Both the position numbers and the translations under genes were made by a program. From NCBI RefSeq assembly GCF_022179085.1, contig NZ_BPQE01000011.1, forward strand, positions 372,001 to 436,000: a DNA stretch of 64,000 nucleotides, read 5' to 3'. Under the pieces are notes generated by a model, which searched no databases, was not told where the DNA came from, and worked only from the letters and a program-made list of their open reading frames with translations. Shown here piece after piece: positions 10,852-18,933 of the stretch (its first letter is position 1; the number at the start of each line of letters is the position of its first letter). The DNA is from Methylobacterium aerolatum. GTDB lineage: Bacteria > Pseudomonadota > Alphaproteobacteria > Rhizobiales > Beijerinckiaceae.

Positions 10852-12201
10852 TCAGCGGACGAGGCAGGGCTTCCTGTTGTCGAAGGTCCAGTTCGGGATC
10901 AGGAACTGCATCGCCGCCGCGTCGTCGCGGGCACCGAGCCCGTGGGTGCGGTAGAGGGCATTCGCCTCCTCGACGGCCCCCCAATCGAGCTCGATGCCGA
11001 GGCCGGGCCTCTCCGGTACCGTCACGAGCCCGCCGCGAATCGCCAGCGGCTCCCTGGTGAGACGCTCGCCGTCCTGCCAGATCCAGTGGGTGTCGATGGC
11101 GGTGACACGGCCCGGCGCGGCGGCGGCGACATGGGTGAACATGGCGAGCGACACGTCGAAATGGTTGTTCGAGTGCGAGCCCCAGGTCAGGCCATGGTCC
11201 CGGCAGAGCTGCGCGACACGCACGGAGCCGGCCATCGTCCAGAAATGCGGGTCGGCGAGGGGGATATCGACGGCGCCGAGCTGGATCGCGTGGTTCATCT
11301 GCCGCCAGTCGGTGGCGATCATGTTGGTGGCGGTCGGCAGGCCCGTGGCCCGGCGGAACTCGGCCATGATCTCGCGGCCGGAGAAGCCCCCTTCGGCGCC
11401 GCAGGGGTCCTCGGCATAGGCCAGCACATGGCCCTGTCCCTTGCACAGGCGGATCGCCTCGGCGAGCGACCACGCGCCGTTCGGATCGAGGGTGACCCGG
11501 GCCTGCGGGAAGCGCTCGTGGATCGCCGTGACGGCGGCGATTTCCTCCTCGCCGCGCAGGACGCCGCCCTTCAGCTTGAAGTCGTTGAAGCCGTACTGCT
11601 CGTAGGCCGCCTCCGCGAGCCGGGCCACCGCCTCGGGGGTGAGGGCCTCCTCGTCGCGCAGCCGGAACCAGCCGTCGCGGGCGGTCGGCTCGCGATAGCC
11701 GAGGTCGGTCTTGCGGCGGTCGCCCACGTAGAACAGGTAGCCCAGCATCTCGACCGCGTCGCGCTGCTGGCCCTCGCCGAGGAGCGCAGCCACCGGCACG
11801 TTCAGGAACTGGCCCAGCAGGTCGAGGAAGGCTGATTCCACCGCCGTGACGGCGTGGATGGTGGTGCGCAGGTCGAAGGTCTGGAGGCCGCGCCCGCCGG
11901 AATCCCGGTCGGCGAAGTGGGTACGCATGGCGTTGAGCACCGCGTTCCACGCGCCGAGGGGCTGGCCCACGACGAGGTCGCGGGCGTCCTCCAGGGTCTT
12001 GCGGATGCCCTCTCCGCCGGGGACCTCGCCGAGGCCGGTGGCGCCGGTCGAGTCCGTCAGCGCCACGAGGTTGCGGGTGAAGAACGGACCGTGGGCGCCG
12101 GAGAGGTTGAGCAGCATGCTGTCGTGGCCGGCCACCGGCACGACCCTCATCTCGACGACGGTCGGCGTGTTGCGGCTGGCGTGGCGGGTATCGGACGACA
12201 T
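10852..12201 (-). CDS. gudD: Glucarate dehydratase
   Basis: This 449-residue enolase-superfamily acid-sugar dehydratase converts D-glucarate to 5-dehydro-4-deoxy-D-glucarate. Visible landmarks are [20 protein letters not shown] at the capping domain, the FKLKGG lysine motif, the metal ligands in LDPNGAW and YAEDPCG, and the general-base His in SHSNNHFD. The C-terminus, [17 protein letters not shown], is typical of GudD. The ATG has a strong AGGAGG. It sits between the transporter and garD in one apparent operon. Confidence 0.95.
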   Translation of the reverse strand: MSSDTRHASRNTPTVVEMRVVPVAGHDSMLLNLSGAHGPFFTRNLVALTDSTGATGLGEVPGGEGIRKTLEDARDLVVGQPLGAWNAVLNAMRTHFADRDSGGRGLQTFDLRTTIHAVTAVESAFLDLLGQFLNVPVAALLGEGQQRDAVEMLGYLFYVGDRRKTDLGYREPTARDGWFRLRDEEALTPEAVARLAEAAYEQYGFNDFKLKGGVLRGEEEIAAVTAIHERFPQARVTLDPNGAWSLAEAIRLCKGQGHVLAYAEDPCGAEGGFSGREIMAEFRRATGLPTATNMIATDWRQMNHAIQLGAVDIPLADPHFWTMAGSVRVAQLCRDHGLTWGSHSNNHFDVSLAMFTHVAAAAPGRVTAIDTHWIWQDGERLTREPLAIRGGLVTVPERPGLGIELDWGAVEEANALYRTHGLGARDDAAAMQFLIPNWTFDNRKPCLVR

Positions 12202-12287
12202 GGCATCCTCCTGCGGTGAGGGGGGCGGTGATCCCGCGACCGGGATCGGCCGGACGCGCGGCGCGCGCGGGGATGGGGGAGGCGGAG

Positions 12288-12314
12288 CCGGGCCGGCGTC
12301 GGGCGCCGGCCCGG
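12288..12314 (-). terminator. Strong intercistronic hairpin between gudP-type gene and gudD
   Basis: A perfect 11-bp inverted repeat (CCGGGCCGGCG / CGCCGGCCCGG) with a 5-nt spacer lies 8 nt after the transporter stop codon, within the cluster. There is no U tract. It may cause partial termination, lowering dehydratase relative to transporter expression, or protect the upstream mRNA. Confidence 0.45.
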
Positions 12315-12321
12315 GGGCGCG

Positions 12322-13677
12322 TCAGACGCTCTTCAGTTCGACGCGGCGGATCTCACCGACCACCACGAGGTAGCAGAAGCAGGCCACCAGGGCGTTCAGG
12401 CCCACGAAGATCAGGGCGCCGTTGAACGACCCCGTCGTCTGGACGATGTAGCCGATGGCGATGGGCGTGGTGATGCCGGCGGTGTTGCCGAAGGTGTTGA
12501 ACAGGCCGCCGGACAGGCCGCCGCTCTCCTTGGGCGAGGTGTCGGACACCACCGCCCAGCCAAGCGCGCCGATGCCCTTGCCGAAGAAGGCCAGCGCCAT
12601 CAGCCCGACGACCACGGCGTCCGCCTGCACGTAGTTGCAGCCGATGATGCTCATCGACAGCAGCATTCCGCCGACGATCGGGATCTTGCGGGCGGCCGTC
12701 AGGGAGAAGCCCCGACGGAGAAGCATGTCGGAAATCACGCCGCCGAGGATGCCGCCGATGAAGCCGCAGAGCGCCGGCAGCACCGCCGCGAAACCGGCCT
12801 GGAGGATCGAGAGGCCACGCTCTTTCACGAGGTACACCGGGAACCACGTCAGGAAGAAGTAGGTCAGCACCGTGATGCAGTACTGACCGATATAGATGCC
12901 GAGCAGCATCCGGTTGGAGAGCAGCTCGCGCAGGGTCTTGCCGGTATTCGCCTGCTGCCCGCCTTTCCGCCCGTCCATCTCCAGCAGGGCGCCGCCGGCC
13001 GCGATGTAGTCCCGCTCGGCCTCGTTCACCGAGGCATGCGTCCTGGGCCCGTCGATGACCTGGAGCCAGAGCACGGCGAAGGCGATGCCCAGCAGGCCCA
13101 TGCTGGTGAAGACGTGGTGCCAGCCGAACTTGTGGACGATCCAGGCCATCAGCGGCGTGAACAGCACGGTCGCGAAATACTGGGCGGAGTTGAAGAAGGC
13201 CGAGGCCATCCCGCGCTCCTTGGTGGGGAACCACGCGGCCACGATGCGGGCGTTGGCGGGGAAGACCGGCGCCTCAGTGAGCCCCACCGCGAGACGCAGC
13301 GCGAACAGCATCGCCACGGCGGTGAAGCCCGTGAAGAAGCCCACGGCTCCCTGCACCAGCGTGAAGCCCGACCACAGGGCGATGGCGGCGGCGTAAACGG
13401 ACTTCACGCCGAAGCGGTCGAGCAGCCAGCCGCCGGGAATCTGCGCCAGAACGTAGGACCACGCGAAGGCCGAGAAGACGTATCCCATCTGGACCGGCGA
13501 GAGACCGAGCTCCTTGGCCATGTCCGGCCCGGCGATGGAGATGGTGGCGCGGTCGGCGTAGTTGATCGTGGTGGCCGCGAACAGCATCAGCACGATGAGC
13601 AGGCGGACGCGGGTGCGGCGGGACGTGTCGGCACCGGCGAGCGCGACGCTCGTCGTGCCGCTCGTGGAGGCACTCAT
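12322..13677 (-). CDS. gudP: MFS transporter, glucarate/galactarate (GudP) type
   Basis: The protein has 451 residues with about 12 hydrophobic segments. It belongs to the anion:cation symporter branch of the major facilitator superfamily. The N-terminal half has NYADRATISIAGPDMAKELGLSP and the loop motif GGWLLDRFGVKS, both typical of hexarate/hexonate:H+ symporters. A cytoplasmic loop with GRKGGQQANTGKTL separates the two halves. Its place between kdgD and gudD/garD supports uptake of glucarate and galactarate. The ATG follows GGGAGAACGACC. Exact substrate preference cannot be decided from sequence. Confidence 0.85.
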   Translation of the reverse strand: MSASTSGTTSVALAGADTSRRTRVRLLIVLMLFAATTINYADRATISIAGPDMAKELGLSPVQMGYVFSAFAWSYVLAQIPGGWLLDRFGVKSVYAAAIALWSGFTLVQGAVGFFTGFTAVAMLFALRLAVGLTEAPVFPANARIVAAWFPTKERGMASAFFNSAQYFATVLFTPLMAWIVHKFGWHHVFTSMGLLGIAFAVLWLQVIDGPRTHASVNEAERDYIAAGGALLEMDGRKGGQQANTGKTLRELLSNRMLLGIYIGQYCITVLTYFFLTWFPVYLVKERGLSILQAGFAAVLPALCGFIGGILGGVISDMLLRRGFSLTAARKIPIVGGMLLSMSIIGCNYVQADAVVVGLMALAFFGKGIGALGWAVVSDTSPKESGGLSGGLFNTFGNTAGITTPIAIGYIVQTTGSFNGALIFVGLNALVACFCYLVVVGEIRRVELKSV

Positions 13678-13699
13678 GGTCGTTCTCCCAGATTGAGCG

Positions 13700-13721
13700 C
13701 CGCCCGGTTGAATCCGGGCGG
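13700..13721 (-). terminator. Intercistronic hairpin between kdgD and transporter gene
   Basis: A perfect 8-bp inverted repeat (CCGCCCGG / CCGGGCGG) with a TTGAAT loop lies in the 97-nt kdgD-gudP gap. No U tract follows on the transcribed strand. It is probably an attenuating or stabilising hairpin rather than a full terminator. Confidence 0.35.
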
Positions 13722-13774
13722 TCGATCGTGCCGCCGTTGGCTCGGCGGTTCGTGTCGTCGGACCGGACGGGACG

Positions 13775-14689
13775 TCAGCGGCGGTGGCCGATCAGGGCCT
13801 TCAGCTCCGCGAGTTCGGCCTCGTCGAAGGTGGTCAGCGGCGGGCGGACGGGGCCGGCATGGCGGCCGACGGCGGTCATGCCCGCCTTCACGATCGAGAC
13901 CGCATAGCCGCGCTTCCGGTTGCGGATCGCGATGTAGGGCAGCACGAAGTCGCGCAGTTCCCGGTAGACCGCGTCGCGGTCGCGGCGGCGCACCGAGTCG
14001 TAGAACGAGAGCGCCCACTCGGGGAGGAAGTTGAAGATCGCCGAGGAATAGGTGGTGACGCCCATCTCAAGGTAGGGGAGGGCGAAGGTCTCGGCGGTCG
14101 GCAGGCCGCCGACATAGGTGAGACGGTCGCCGAGGCCGGCATAGACCCGGGTCATCAGCTCCACGTCGCCGACGCCGTCCTTGAAGCCGACGAGATTCGG
14201 GTTGCGCTCGCAGAGGCCCGCCAGGGTCGTCTCGTTGAGCTGCGCGTTGGCGCGGTTGTAGACGATGACGCCAAGCGAGGTCGCCTTGCACACCGCCTCG
14301 ACGTGGGCCGCGAGGCCAGCCTGCTCCGAGCCCACGAGGTACGGGGGCAGCAGCAGGATGCCGTCGGCCCCCGCCGCTTCGGCGGCCTTGGCGAGGTCGA
14401 GGGCCATCGCCGTCCCCTGGCCCGCCGGGGCGATGACCGGCGTGCGGCCGCGGGTTTCCTCGACACAGGCCCGGACGACGCGGTCGATCTCGGCGGGGGT
14501 CAACGAGAAGAATTCGCCCGTACCGCCGGCGGCGAAGAGGCCGGAGACCTTGTAGTCGGCGAGGCGGGAGAGGTTGTCGCGGTAGGCCGCTTCGTTGACG
14601 CTGAAATCGTCGTTGAAATGCGTGACGGGGAAAGACAGGAGTCCGGAGCCGAGCGTCCGCGCCATCTCCACGGGGGTCATCCGCGACAT
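13775..14689 (-). CDS. kdgD: 5-dehydro-4-deoxyglucarate dehydratase
   Basis: This 304-residue member of the DapA/NAL class I aldolase family decarboxylates and dehydrates 5-dehydro-4-deoxyglucarate to 2,5-dioxopentanoate. The GGTGEF substrate-carboxylate motif is near residue 55, the catalytic Tyr lies in VIVYNRA (residue 144), and the Schiff-base lysine in GFKDGVGD is residue 170. The GFKDG context and the presence of garD/gudD favour KdgD over DapA. The ATG is preceded by GGGAGAG. It is the first gene of the cluster and divergent from the LysR gene. The next enzyme, 2-oxoglutarate semialdehyde dehydrogenase, is not in the window. Confidence 0.92.
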   Translation of the reverse strand: MSRMTPVEMARTLGSGLLSFPVTHFNDDFSVNEAAYRDNLSRLADYKVSGLFAAGGTGEFFSLTPAEIDRVVRACVEETRGRTPVIAPAGQGTAMALDLAKAAEAAGADGILLLPPYLVGSEQAGLAAHVEAVCKATSLGVIVYNRANAQLNETTLAGLCERNPNLVGFKDGVGDVELMTRVYAGLGDRLTYVGGLPTAETFALPYLEMGVTTYSSAIFNFLPEWALSFYDSVRRRDRDAVYRELRDFVLPYIAIRNRKRGYAVSIVKAGMTAVGRHAGPVRPPLTTFDEAELAELKALIGHRR

Positions 14690-14764
14690 CTGCTTCTCTC
14701 CCTGACGTCAGCCGTTTCGGCGTTGCATCCGGGATAGGACCGCCCTTTCCATGCGTCCAACGTT

Positions 14765-14789
14765 GATTTTGGCTGGATTATCCTCAATC
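14765..14789. promoter_or_regulatory. Candidate LysR binding site in the kdgD-lysR intergenic region
   Basis: The 108-nt divergent region contains an AT-richer block with the perfect 9-bp palindrome GGATTATCC at 14775-14783. It is flanked by GATT on the left and AATC on the right, and ends 9 nt before the lysR start codon. LysR-type regulators usually bind such partially dyadic sites and repress their own gene. The assignment rests on position and symmetry only. Confidence 0.3.
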
Positions 14790-14797
14790 CTGCATCA

Positions 14798-15709
14798 ATG
14801 TTCGACCTGGGGCACGCACGCAGTTTCGTTGCCGTCGCCGAGGAAATGCATTTCGGCCGGGCGGCGGCACGGCTCAACCTCACGCAGTCTCCCCTCTCGC
14901 GTCAGATCCAGATGCTGGAGCAGACGCTGGGCGTGAGCCTGTTGGAGCGCACCACCCGCGCCGTGCGCCTGACGCCCGCCGGACGCACGTTCCTTACGGA
15001 GGCGTACCGGGTGATCGCGGCGGCGGAGAGCGCCGCCCGGCTGACCCGCCGTGCCGCGCGGGGTGAGAGCGGGACGATACGCCTCGGCTTCACCGCCTCG
15101 TCGGCCTACCGGGCGCTTCCCCGCATCGTCTCCCTGACCCGTGCGTCCCTGCCCGAGATCGACCTCGTGCTGGAAGAGATGGTATCGGACGAGCAGATCC
15201 AGGCCCTTGAGGAAAACCGGATCGATGTCGGGATTCTCCGGCCGACGGCGGCGCTCCTCGATCCCAAGACGCCGCTCGCAACGAACATCCTGGCGCAGGA
15301 GCACCTGCTGCTGGCGGTTCCCCGCGACCATTCCCTGGCGCTGGGCAGGGCTCCGAGCCTCGCCGACCTCGACGGCGAGGCGCTCGTCACGTGGTCGCCG
15401 CGCGGTGGCCGCTACTTCATCGATCTGCTGGACGACCTCTTCGCCACGGCCGGCATCCGGCCGCGGGTGGTGCAGCGGGTGAACCAGCTCCACGCCATGC
15501 TCGCCCTCGTCGGCGCGGGAATCGGCATCGCCGTCGTGCCCGACAGCGCGCGGGGGATCAGCCTGTCGGCCGTGGCCCTGCGCCCCCTGGCGGCGCCGGA
15601 GGCATCGAGGCCCCAGCTCCTGCTGGCCTGGCGCCGGGACAACGCGAACCCGTGCCTGCCGACCTTCAAGGCGGCCATCGTCTCCGGCGACCGATCGCCG
15701 GACCGATGA
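14798..15709 (+). CDS. LysR-family regulator, probably of the hexarate genes
   Basis: The protein has 303 residues. The N-terminal winged helix-turn-helix is clear (FVAVAEEMHFGRAAARLNLTQSPLSRQIQMLE), as is the family LLERTTRAVRLTPAG block. The C-terminal periplasmic-binding-like effector domain contains GTIRLGFTASSAYRALP and ALVGAGIGIAVVP. It is divergently transcribed from kdgD, the usual layout for a LysR activator of the adjacent operon. The effector would then be a hexarate or pathway intermediate, which is inference. It ends 4 nt before the convergent YihY-type gene. Confidence 0.88.
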   Translation: MFDLGHARSFVAVAEEMHFGRAAARLNLTQSPLSRQIQMLEQTLGVSLLERTTRAVRLTPAGRTFLTEAYRVIAAAESAARLTRRAARGESGTIRLGFTASSAYRALPRIVSLTRASLPEIDLVLEEMVSDEQIQALEENRIDVGILRPTAALLDPKTPLATNILAQEHLLLAVPRDHSLALGRAPSLADLDGEALVTWSPRGGRYFIDLLDDLFATAGIRPRVVQRVNQLHAMLALVGAGIGIAVVPDSARGISLSAVALRPLAAPEASRPQLLLAWRRDNANPCLPTFKAAIVSGDRSPDR

Positions 15710-15713
15710 TCGC

Positions 15714-16880
15714 CTATTCCGCCGCCGCGCCCACGGTGTCGGCCATGGTTGCGCCTCGGCTTCCCAGCGGCCGGGGCGTGCCGACGGTGGTATCCTCGGA
15801 AGTCTGGTGCTCCATCTCGGCGTTCACCTGGGCGCCGAGCAGGACGATGATCGTCGAGATCCAGATCCAGGTCATGAAGCCGATGGCGGCGCCGAGCGAC
15901 CCGTAGGTTTTGTTGTAGCTGCCGAAGTGGGCGACGTACCACGAGAACAGCAGGGACCCGCCAATCCAGAGGACGGCGGCGATGGCGCTGCCCCAGGTCA
16001 CCCAGTGCCAGCGCGGGGCGTCCCGGCTCGGTCCGTAGCGGTAGAGGACCGCCAACCCGGCGAGCACCGCGAGGAGAAGTGCGGGCCAGCGCAGCCATGC
16101 CAGCCACCGCGCCTCGCCGGCGATGCCGAGGGTTTCGAAGACGATGGGCAGCACGACCACGACGGCGAGCGCCAGGATCAGGAAGGCCAGCGCCCCGGCG
16201 GTGCAGGCCAGGGTGATCAGGTTGAGCTTCACGAAGCCCCGCGTCTCCCGTTCGTCGTAGACGAGGTTCAGGGCATCGAAGACGTGCTTCATGCCGCCGT
16301 TGGCGCTCCACACCGAGAGCGCCACGCCGATGAGGAGGCTGACGCCCAGCGTCGCGTCGCCCTTCTCGTTCAGCGCCTTCACTTGGTCGCCCAGGATGTC
16401 GAGGGCGCCTTGGGGCAGGATCCCCTGCAGGCTGCCCAGTTGCTCGTTGATGGTCGAGGCATCGGCCATGAGGCCATAGACCGAGACGAGGGCGGCGATG
16501 GCCGGGAAGATCGCGAGCAGCGCGAAGAAGGTCACGCCGGCCGCCACCAGCGGGATCCGGTTCTCGCCGATATCGCGGTAGGTGCGCAGGGCGATGTCCT
16601 TCCAGCCCTTCGCCGGGATCTCGGCGGGGCGCCTCGCCCGGCGCCCGCGCTCGGCCTGCGCGGCGGCGACCGCACGGGCCTCGGCTCCGCCGTGGGAGGG
16701 GGAGCTTCGCCGCGCCTCGCCGCCCCCGTCATCGCCCATCGGGGACCGAACCGGAGGGCCGGAGCGCCTCGGCAGGGCAACGATCCCGACGAGCGCCGTG
16801 GCCATGGCGAGGGTCCAAATGAGGGAGCCGCGCCCGGCGCGCGTTTCGGTCGATCCGCGATCGGGTCGAGGGGAAATCAT
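15714..16880 (-). CDS. YihY/BrkB-family inner membrane protein
   Basis: The protein has 388 residues from the ATG at 16880, which has GGGAGAG four nucleotides upstream. It carries one N-terminal hydrophobic segment (LIWTLAMATALVGIVAL), an Arg/Ala-rich linker, then the six-helix YihY/virulence-factor-BrkB domain. The domain starts at GWKDIALRTYRDIGENRIPLVAAGVTFFALLAIFPA. Later blocks include SVWSANGGMKHVFDALNLVYDERETRGF and GSYNKTYGSLGAAIGFMTWIWIS. The family is widespread and of unsettled function; the old RNase BN label is incorrect. The extra N-terminal membrane segment is not universal in the family. The frame is open upstream to 17030 without protein-like sequence. Confidence 0.88.
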   Translation of the reverse strand: MISPRPDRGSTETRAGRGSLIWTLAMATALVGIVALPRRSGPPVRSPMGDDGGGEARRSSPSHGGAEARAVAAAQAERGRRARRPAEIPAKGWKDIALRTYRDIGENRIPLVAAGVTFFALLAIFPAIAALVSVYGLMADASTINEQLGSLQGILPQGALDILGDQVKALNEKGDATLGVSLLIGVALSVWSANGGMKHVFDALNLVYDERETRGFVKLNLITLACTAGALAFLILALAVVVVLPIVFETLGIAGEARWLAWLRWPALLLAVLAGLAVLYRYGPSRDAPRWHWVTWGSAIAAVLWIGGSLLFSWYVAHFGSYNKTYGSLGAAIGFMTWIWISTIIVLLGAQVNAEMEHQTSEDTTVGTPRPLGSRGATMADTVGAAAE

Positions 16881-17163
16881 CGCGCTCTCCCGAACAGGTG
16901 ACATGACCGCCCGCCGTGGTCGCCACGCGACGGAGCCCGGCAACGTGCCCGACGCCCTCGCCCCAGGGCGGCCGGTTTCGCCATCGACACGATGCCGAAG
17001 GTCCAACCTGACAAAGGGAGGTTCGTTCACTGGCCGGACACAGTGCGCCGCATGCTCGGCGTCGGCGAACGCAAAGCATCATCGGCCGCCGCGCCGGGGC
17101 TCGACGTCACATCATCCGAACAGCGACTTCACCGGCCGCGCGGGGGATGCGCGCGGCGACGGA

Positions 17164-17418
17164 TCAGCTTCGCGGCTGCTTGGGCTCGGGCTTGGCGGAG
17201 CGGGTCAGGCTCTGGATCACCCGCGGCGGGCGCCCGGCCTTCTCGGCGATCTCGGCCTCCTGCTGCGCGATGAATTCGTGGGCGGGGACGTCGCCATCCA
17301 GCCCGCCGAGGAGCTCCATGGGGATGCGCCGGTTCGAGGCGCGGCTCCCGTCCTCGAAGAGGACATCGAACAGGATCGTCCCGCGCTCCTGGGGGAGCGA
17401 CTTCACACGTTTGGCCAT
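17164..17418 (-). CDS. Small hypothetical protein, 84 residues
   Basis: The protein is soluble and charged. It begins MAKRVKSLPQERGTILFDVLFEDGSRASNRRIPMELLGG and ends in a basic tail. The first half reads like a compact beta-rich unit (FDVLFEDGSRASNRRIP), which can occur in small DNA- or protein-binding folds. I recognise no named family. Codon use fits the neighbours, and the Arg/Glu/Gly pattern is protein-like. It is isolated, with roughly 280 nt upstream of the YihY gene on one side and the catalase-type gene on the other. Confidence 0.6.
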   Translation of the reverse strand: MAKRVKSLPQERGTILFDVLFEDGSRASNRRIPMELLGGLDGDVPAHEFIAQQEAEIAEKAGRPPRVIQSLTRSAKPEPKQPRS

Positions 17419-17784
17419 GCCGGTGCTGATAACCGCACAGGCCCGCCGATGCTAGGCCGTGGACTCACCGGGAGCCCGGCAACGGTCGCATGACGACGGG
17501 GAGGACGGCGGACGCACCGTCGATCGTCGTGCTCAAGTCGTTTCGGGCACAGGACATGGAGCTTGGATGCAACGGGCAGTGCCTTGTCAGTCCACGGTCC
17601 GTCGGACTGCGCCCGCCATCTTGTTTCGAGCGACATTCCGTTGTCACAGTCTGGCCCGACGATTGCGTGACAGCCACGACGGCGGGTCCACTCATCCGTG
17701 CAGGATTGTCGCACCCCCGGGTCATTCCCCTGCGCAGGGATGCCCGGTAGCCCTGTCGCGCTTCACCGGGGAAAGGAACGACCC
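17419..17784. other. Gene-free stretch
   Basis: Short overlapping open frames on both strands here have no protein-like composition and no ribosome binding sites. I see no tRNA, repeat family or convincing hairpin. It must hold the promoter of the catalase-like gene, but no clear -35/-10 pair stands out. Confidence 0.4.
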
Positions 17785-18774
17785 TTGATCTCACGTTACG
17801 GACGCACCCTCGTCGCGGGCGCCGCGCTGGCCTGGGCCTTCGGTCAACCGGTCCTCGCTCAGGACGCCTCCACGGCCGAGCAGACCATCGACGTGATGAA
17901 CAAGCTGTTCGGCAAGCATGCCGGCAAGCGTGCCAACCACGCCAAGGGCGCGGTGCTGGAGGGCAGCTTCACCCCGTCACCGGAGGCGGCGGCGGTGAGC
18001 AAGGCTTCGCTGTTCCAGGGCCCGGCCGTGCCGGTGACGATCCGCTTCTCCGACGCGACCGGCGTGCCCACCATCGCGGACGGCGCGAAGAACGCCAACC
18101 CCCACGGCATGGCCCTGAAGTTCAAGCTGGCCGACGGTTCGGACATGGACGTCGTCGTGAACTCGTTGGCCTACTTCCCCGTCGCCACCGGTGAGGAGTT
18201 CCGCGATCTCCTGAAGGCGGTGTCCGAGAGCGGGCCGGATGCCGCGAAGCCCACGCCGCTGGAGCGGTTCGTCGCCACGCATCCGGCCGCCGCGACGGCG
18301 GGCGGCACCGCCAAGACGCCGACGAGCCTCGCCCGCCAGACCTATAACGGCGTCAATGCCTTCATCCTCGTGGACAAGGACGGCAAGCGCCAGCCCTTCC
18401 GCTTCAAGTTCGTGCCGGTCGACGGCGAGGAGCTTCTGCCCGAGGCCGAGGCCGCCAAGCGCGATGCGAACTACCTCATGGACGAGATCGGCCCGCGCGT
18501 CGCCAAGGCGCCAGCGAAGTTTAAGGTCCTGGCGCAACTCGCCGAGCCGGGCGACCCGACCAACGATGCCACGAAGCCCTGGCCGGACAGCCGCAAGACC
18601 CTCGACCTCGGCACCCTGAGCATCACCAAGGCCGTGCCCGACAGTGCCGAGGCCGAGAAGGCGTTGCTGTTCATGCCGAACGCCCTGACCGACGGGATCG
18701 AGGTCTCGGACGATCCGCTAATCGATGCCCGCGTCCAGGCTTACGCCGTCTCCTTCGGCCGCCGCACCCAGTAG
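17785..18774 (+). CDS. Exported catalase-family (SrpA-like) haem peroxidase
   Basis: The protein has 329 residues from a TTG with AAGGAA six nucleotides upstream. The earlier in-frame start at 17698 would place non-protein-like sequence before the signal peptide. A signal peptide (VAGAALAWAFGQPVLAQ) precedes a minimal catalase core. The distal His of NHAKGAVLEGSF is at about residue 52, an Asn lies in VVNSLAYFPV, and the proximal haem-ligand Tyr sits in RVQAYAVSF near residue 320. Short catalase-family proteins of this kind act mainly as peroxidases, here in the periplasm. The gene is on the same strand as the seleno-binding-protein gene, 159 nt away with a hairpin between, so co-transcription is doubtful. 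Confidence 0.88.
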   Translation: MISRYGRTLVAGAALAWAFGQPVLAQDASTAEQTIDVMNKLFGKHAGKRANHAKGAVLEGSFTPSPEAAAVSKASLFQGPAVPVTIRFSDATGVPTIADGAKNANPHGMALKFKLADGSDMDVVVNSLAYFPVATGEEFRDLLKAVSESGPDAAKPTPLERFVATHPAAATAGGTAKTPTSLARQTYNGVNAFILVDKDGKRQPFRFKFVPVDGEELLPEAEAAKRDANYLMDEIGPRVAKAPAKFKVLAQLAEPGDPTNDATKPWPDSRKTLDLGTLSITKAVPDSAEAEKALLFMPNALTDGIEVSDDPLIDARVQAYAVSFGRRTQ

Positions 18775-18807
18775 CGGTCGGGCGATCCGTCCGGGCGCCT
18801 GCGTCGT

Positions 18808-18830
18808 TTCGCGGCCCGCGTGGCCGCGAA
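18808..18830 (+). terminator. Hairpin downstream of the catalase-like gene
   Basis: A perfect 9-bp inverted repeat (TTCGCGGCC / GGCCGCGAA) with a CGCGT loop lies 34 nt after the stop codon. There is no U tract, so it is only a probable terminator. It separates the peroxidase gene from the next gene's likely promoter. Confidence 0.4.
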
Positions 18831-18835
18831 CTCGA

Positions 18836-18864
18836 TTGGAGGCAACGCGCTTGCGCACTATCCT
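18836..18864 (+). promoter_or_regulatory. Candidate sigma-70-type promoter of the seleno-SBP gene
   Basis: TTGGAG (18836-18841), a 17-nt spacer and TATCCT (18859-18864) lie about 70 nt upstream of the start codon. A perfect 8-bp leader hairpin (GACCCGCA / TGCGGGTC, loop CGCCA, 18895-18915) follows, then the Shine-Dalgarno GGAGGAG at 18922. The -10 match is moderate. Confidence 0.35.
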
Positions 18865-18933
18865 TCACGCGCCGGCACCCATTCAGGGCGGCCGGACCCG
18901 CACGCCATGCGGGTCATCGATGGAGGAGCGCGT

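Noticed and set aside
17419-18933. A tRNA-Sec (selC) gene near the seleno locus
   Set aside because: No ~90-nt cloverleaf with a TCA anticodon and long variable arm could be found in the gaps flanking the catalase-like and seleno-SBP genes.
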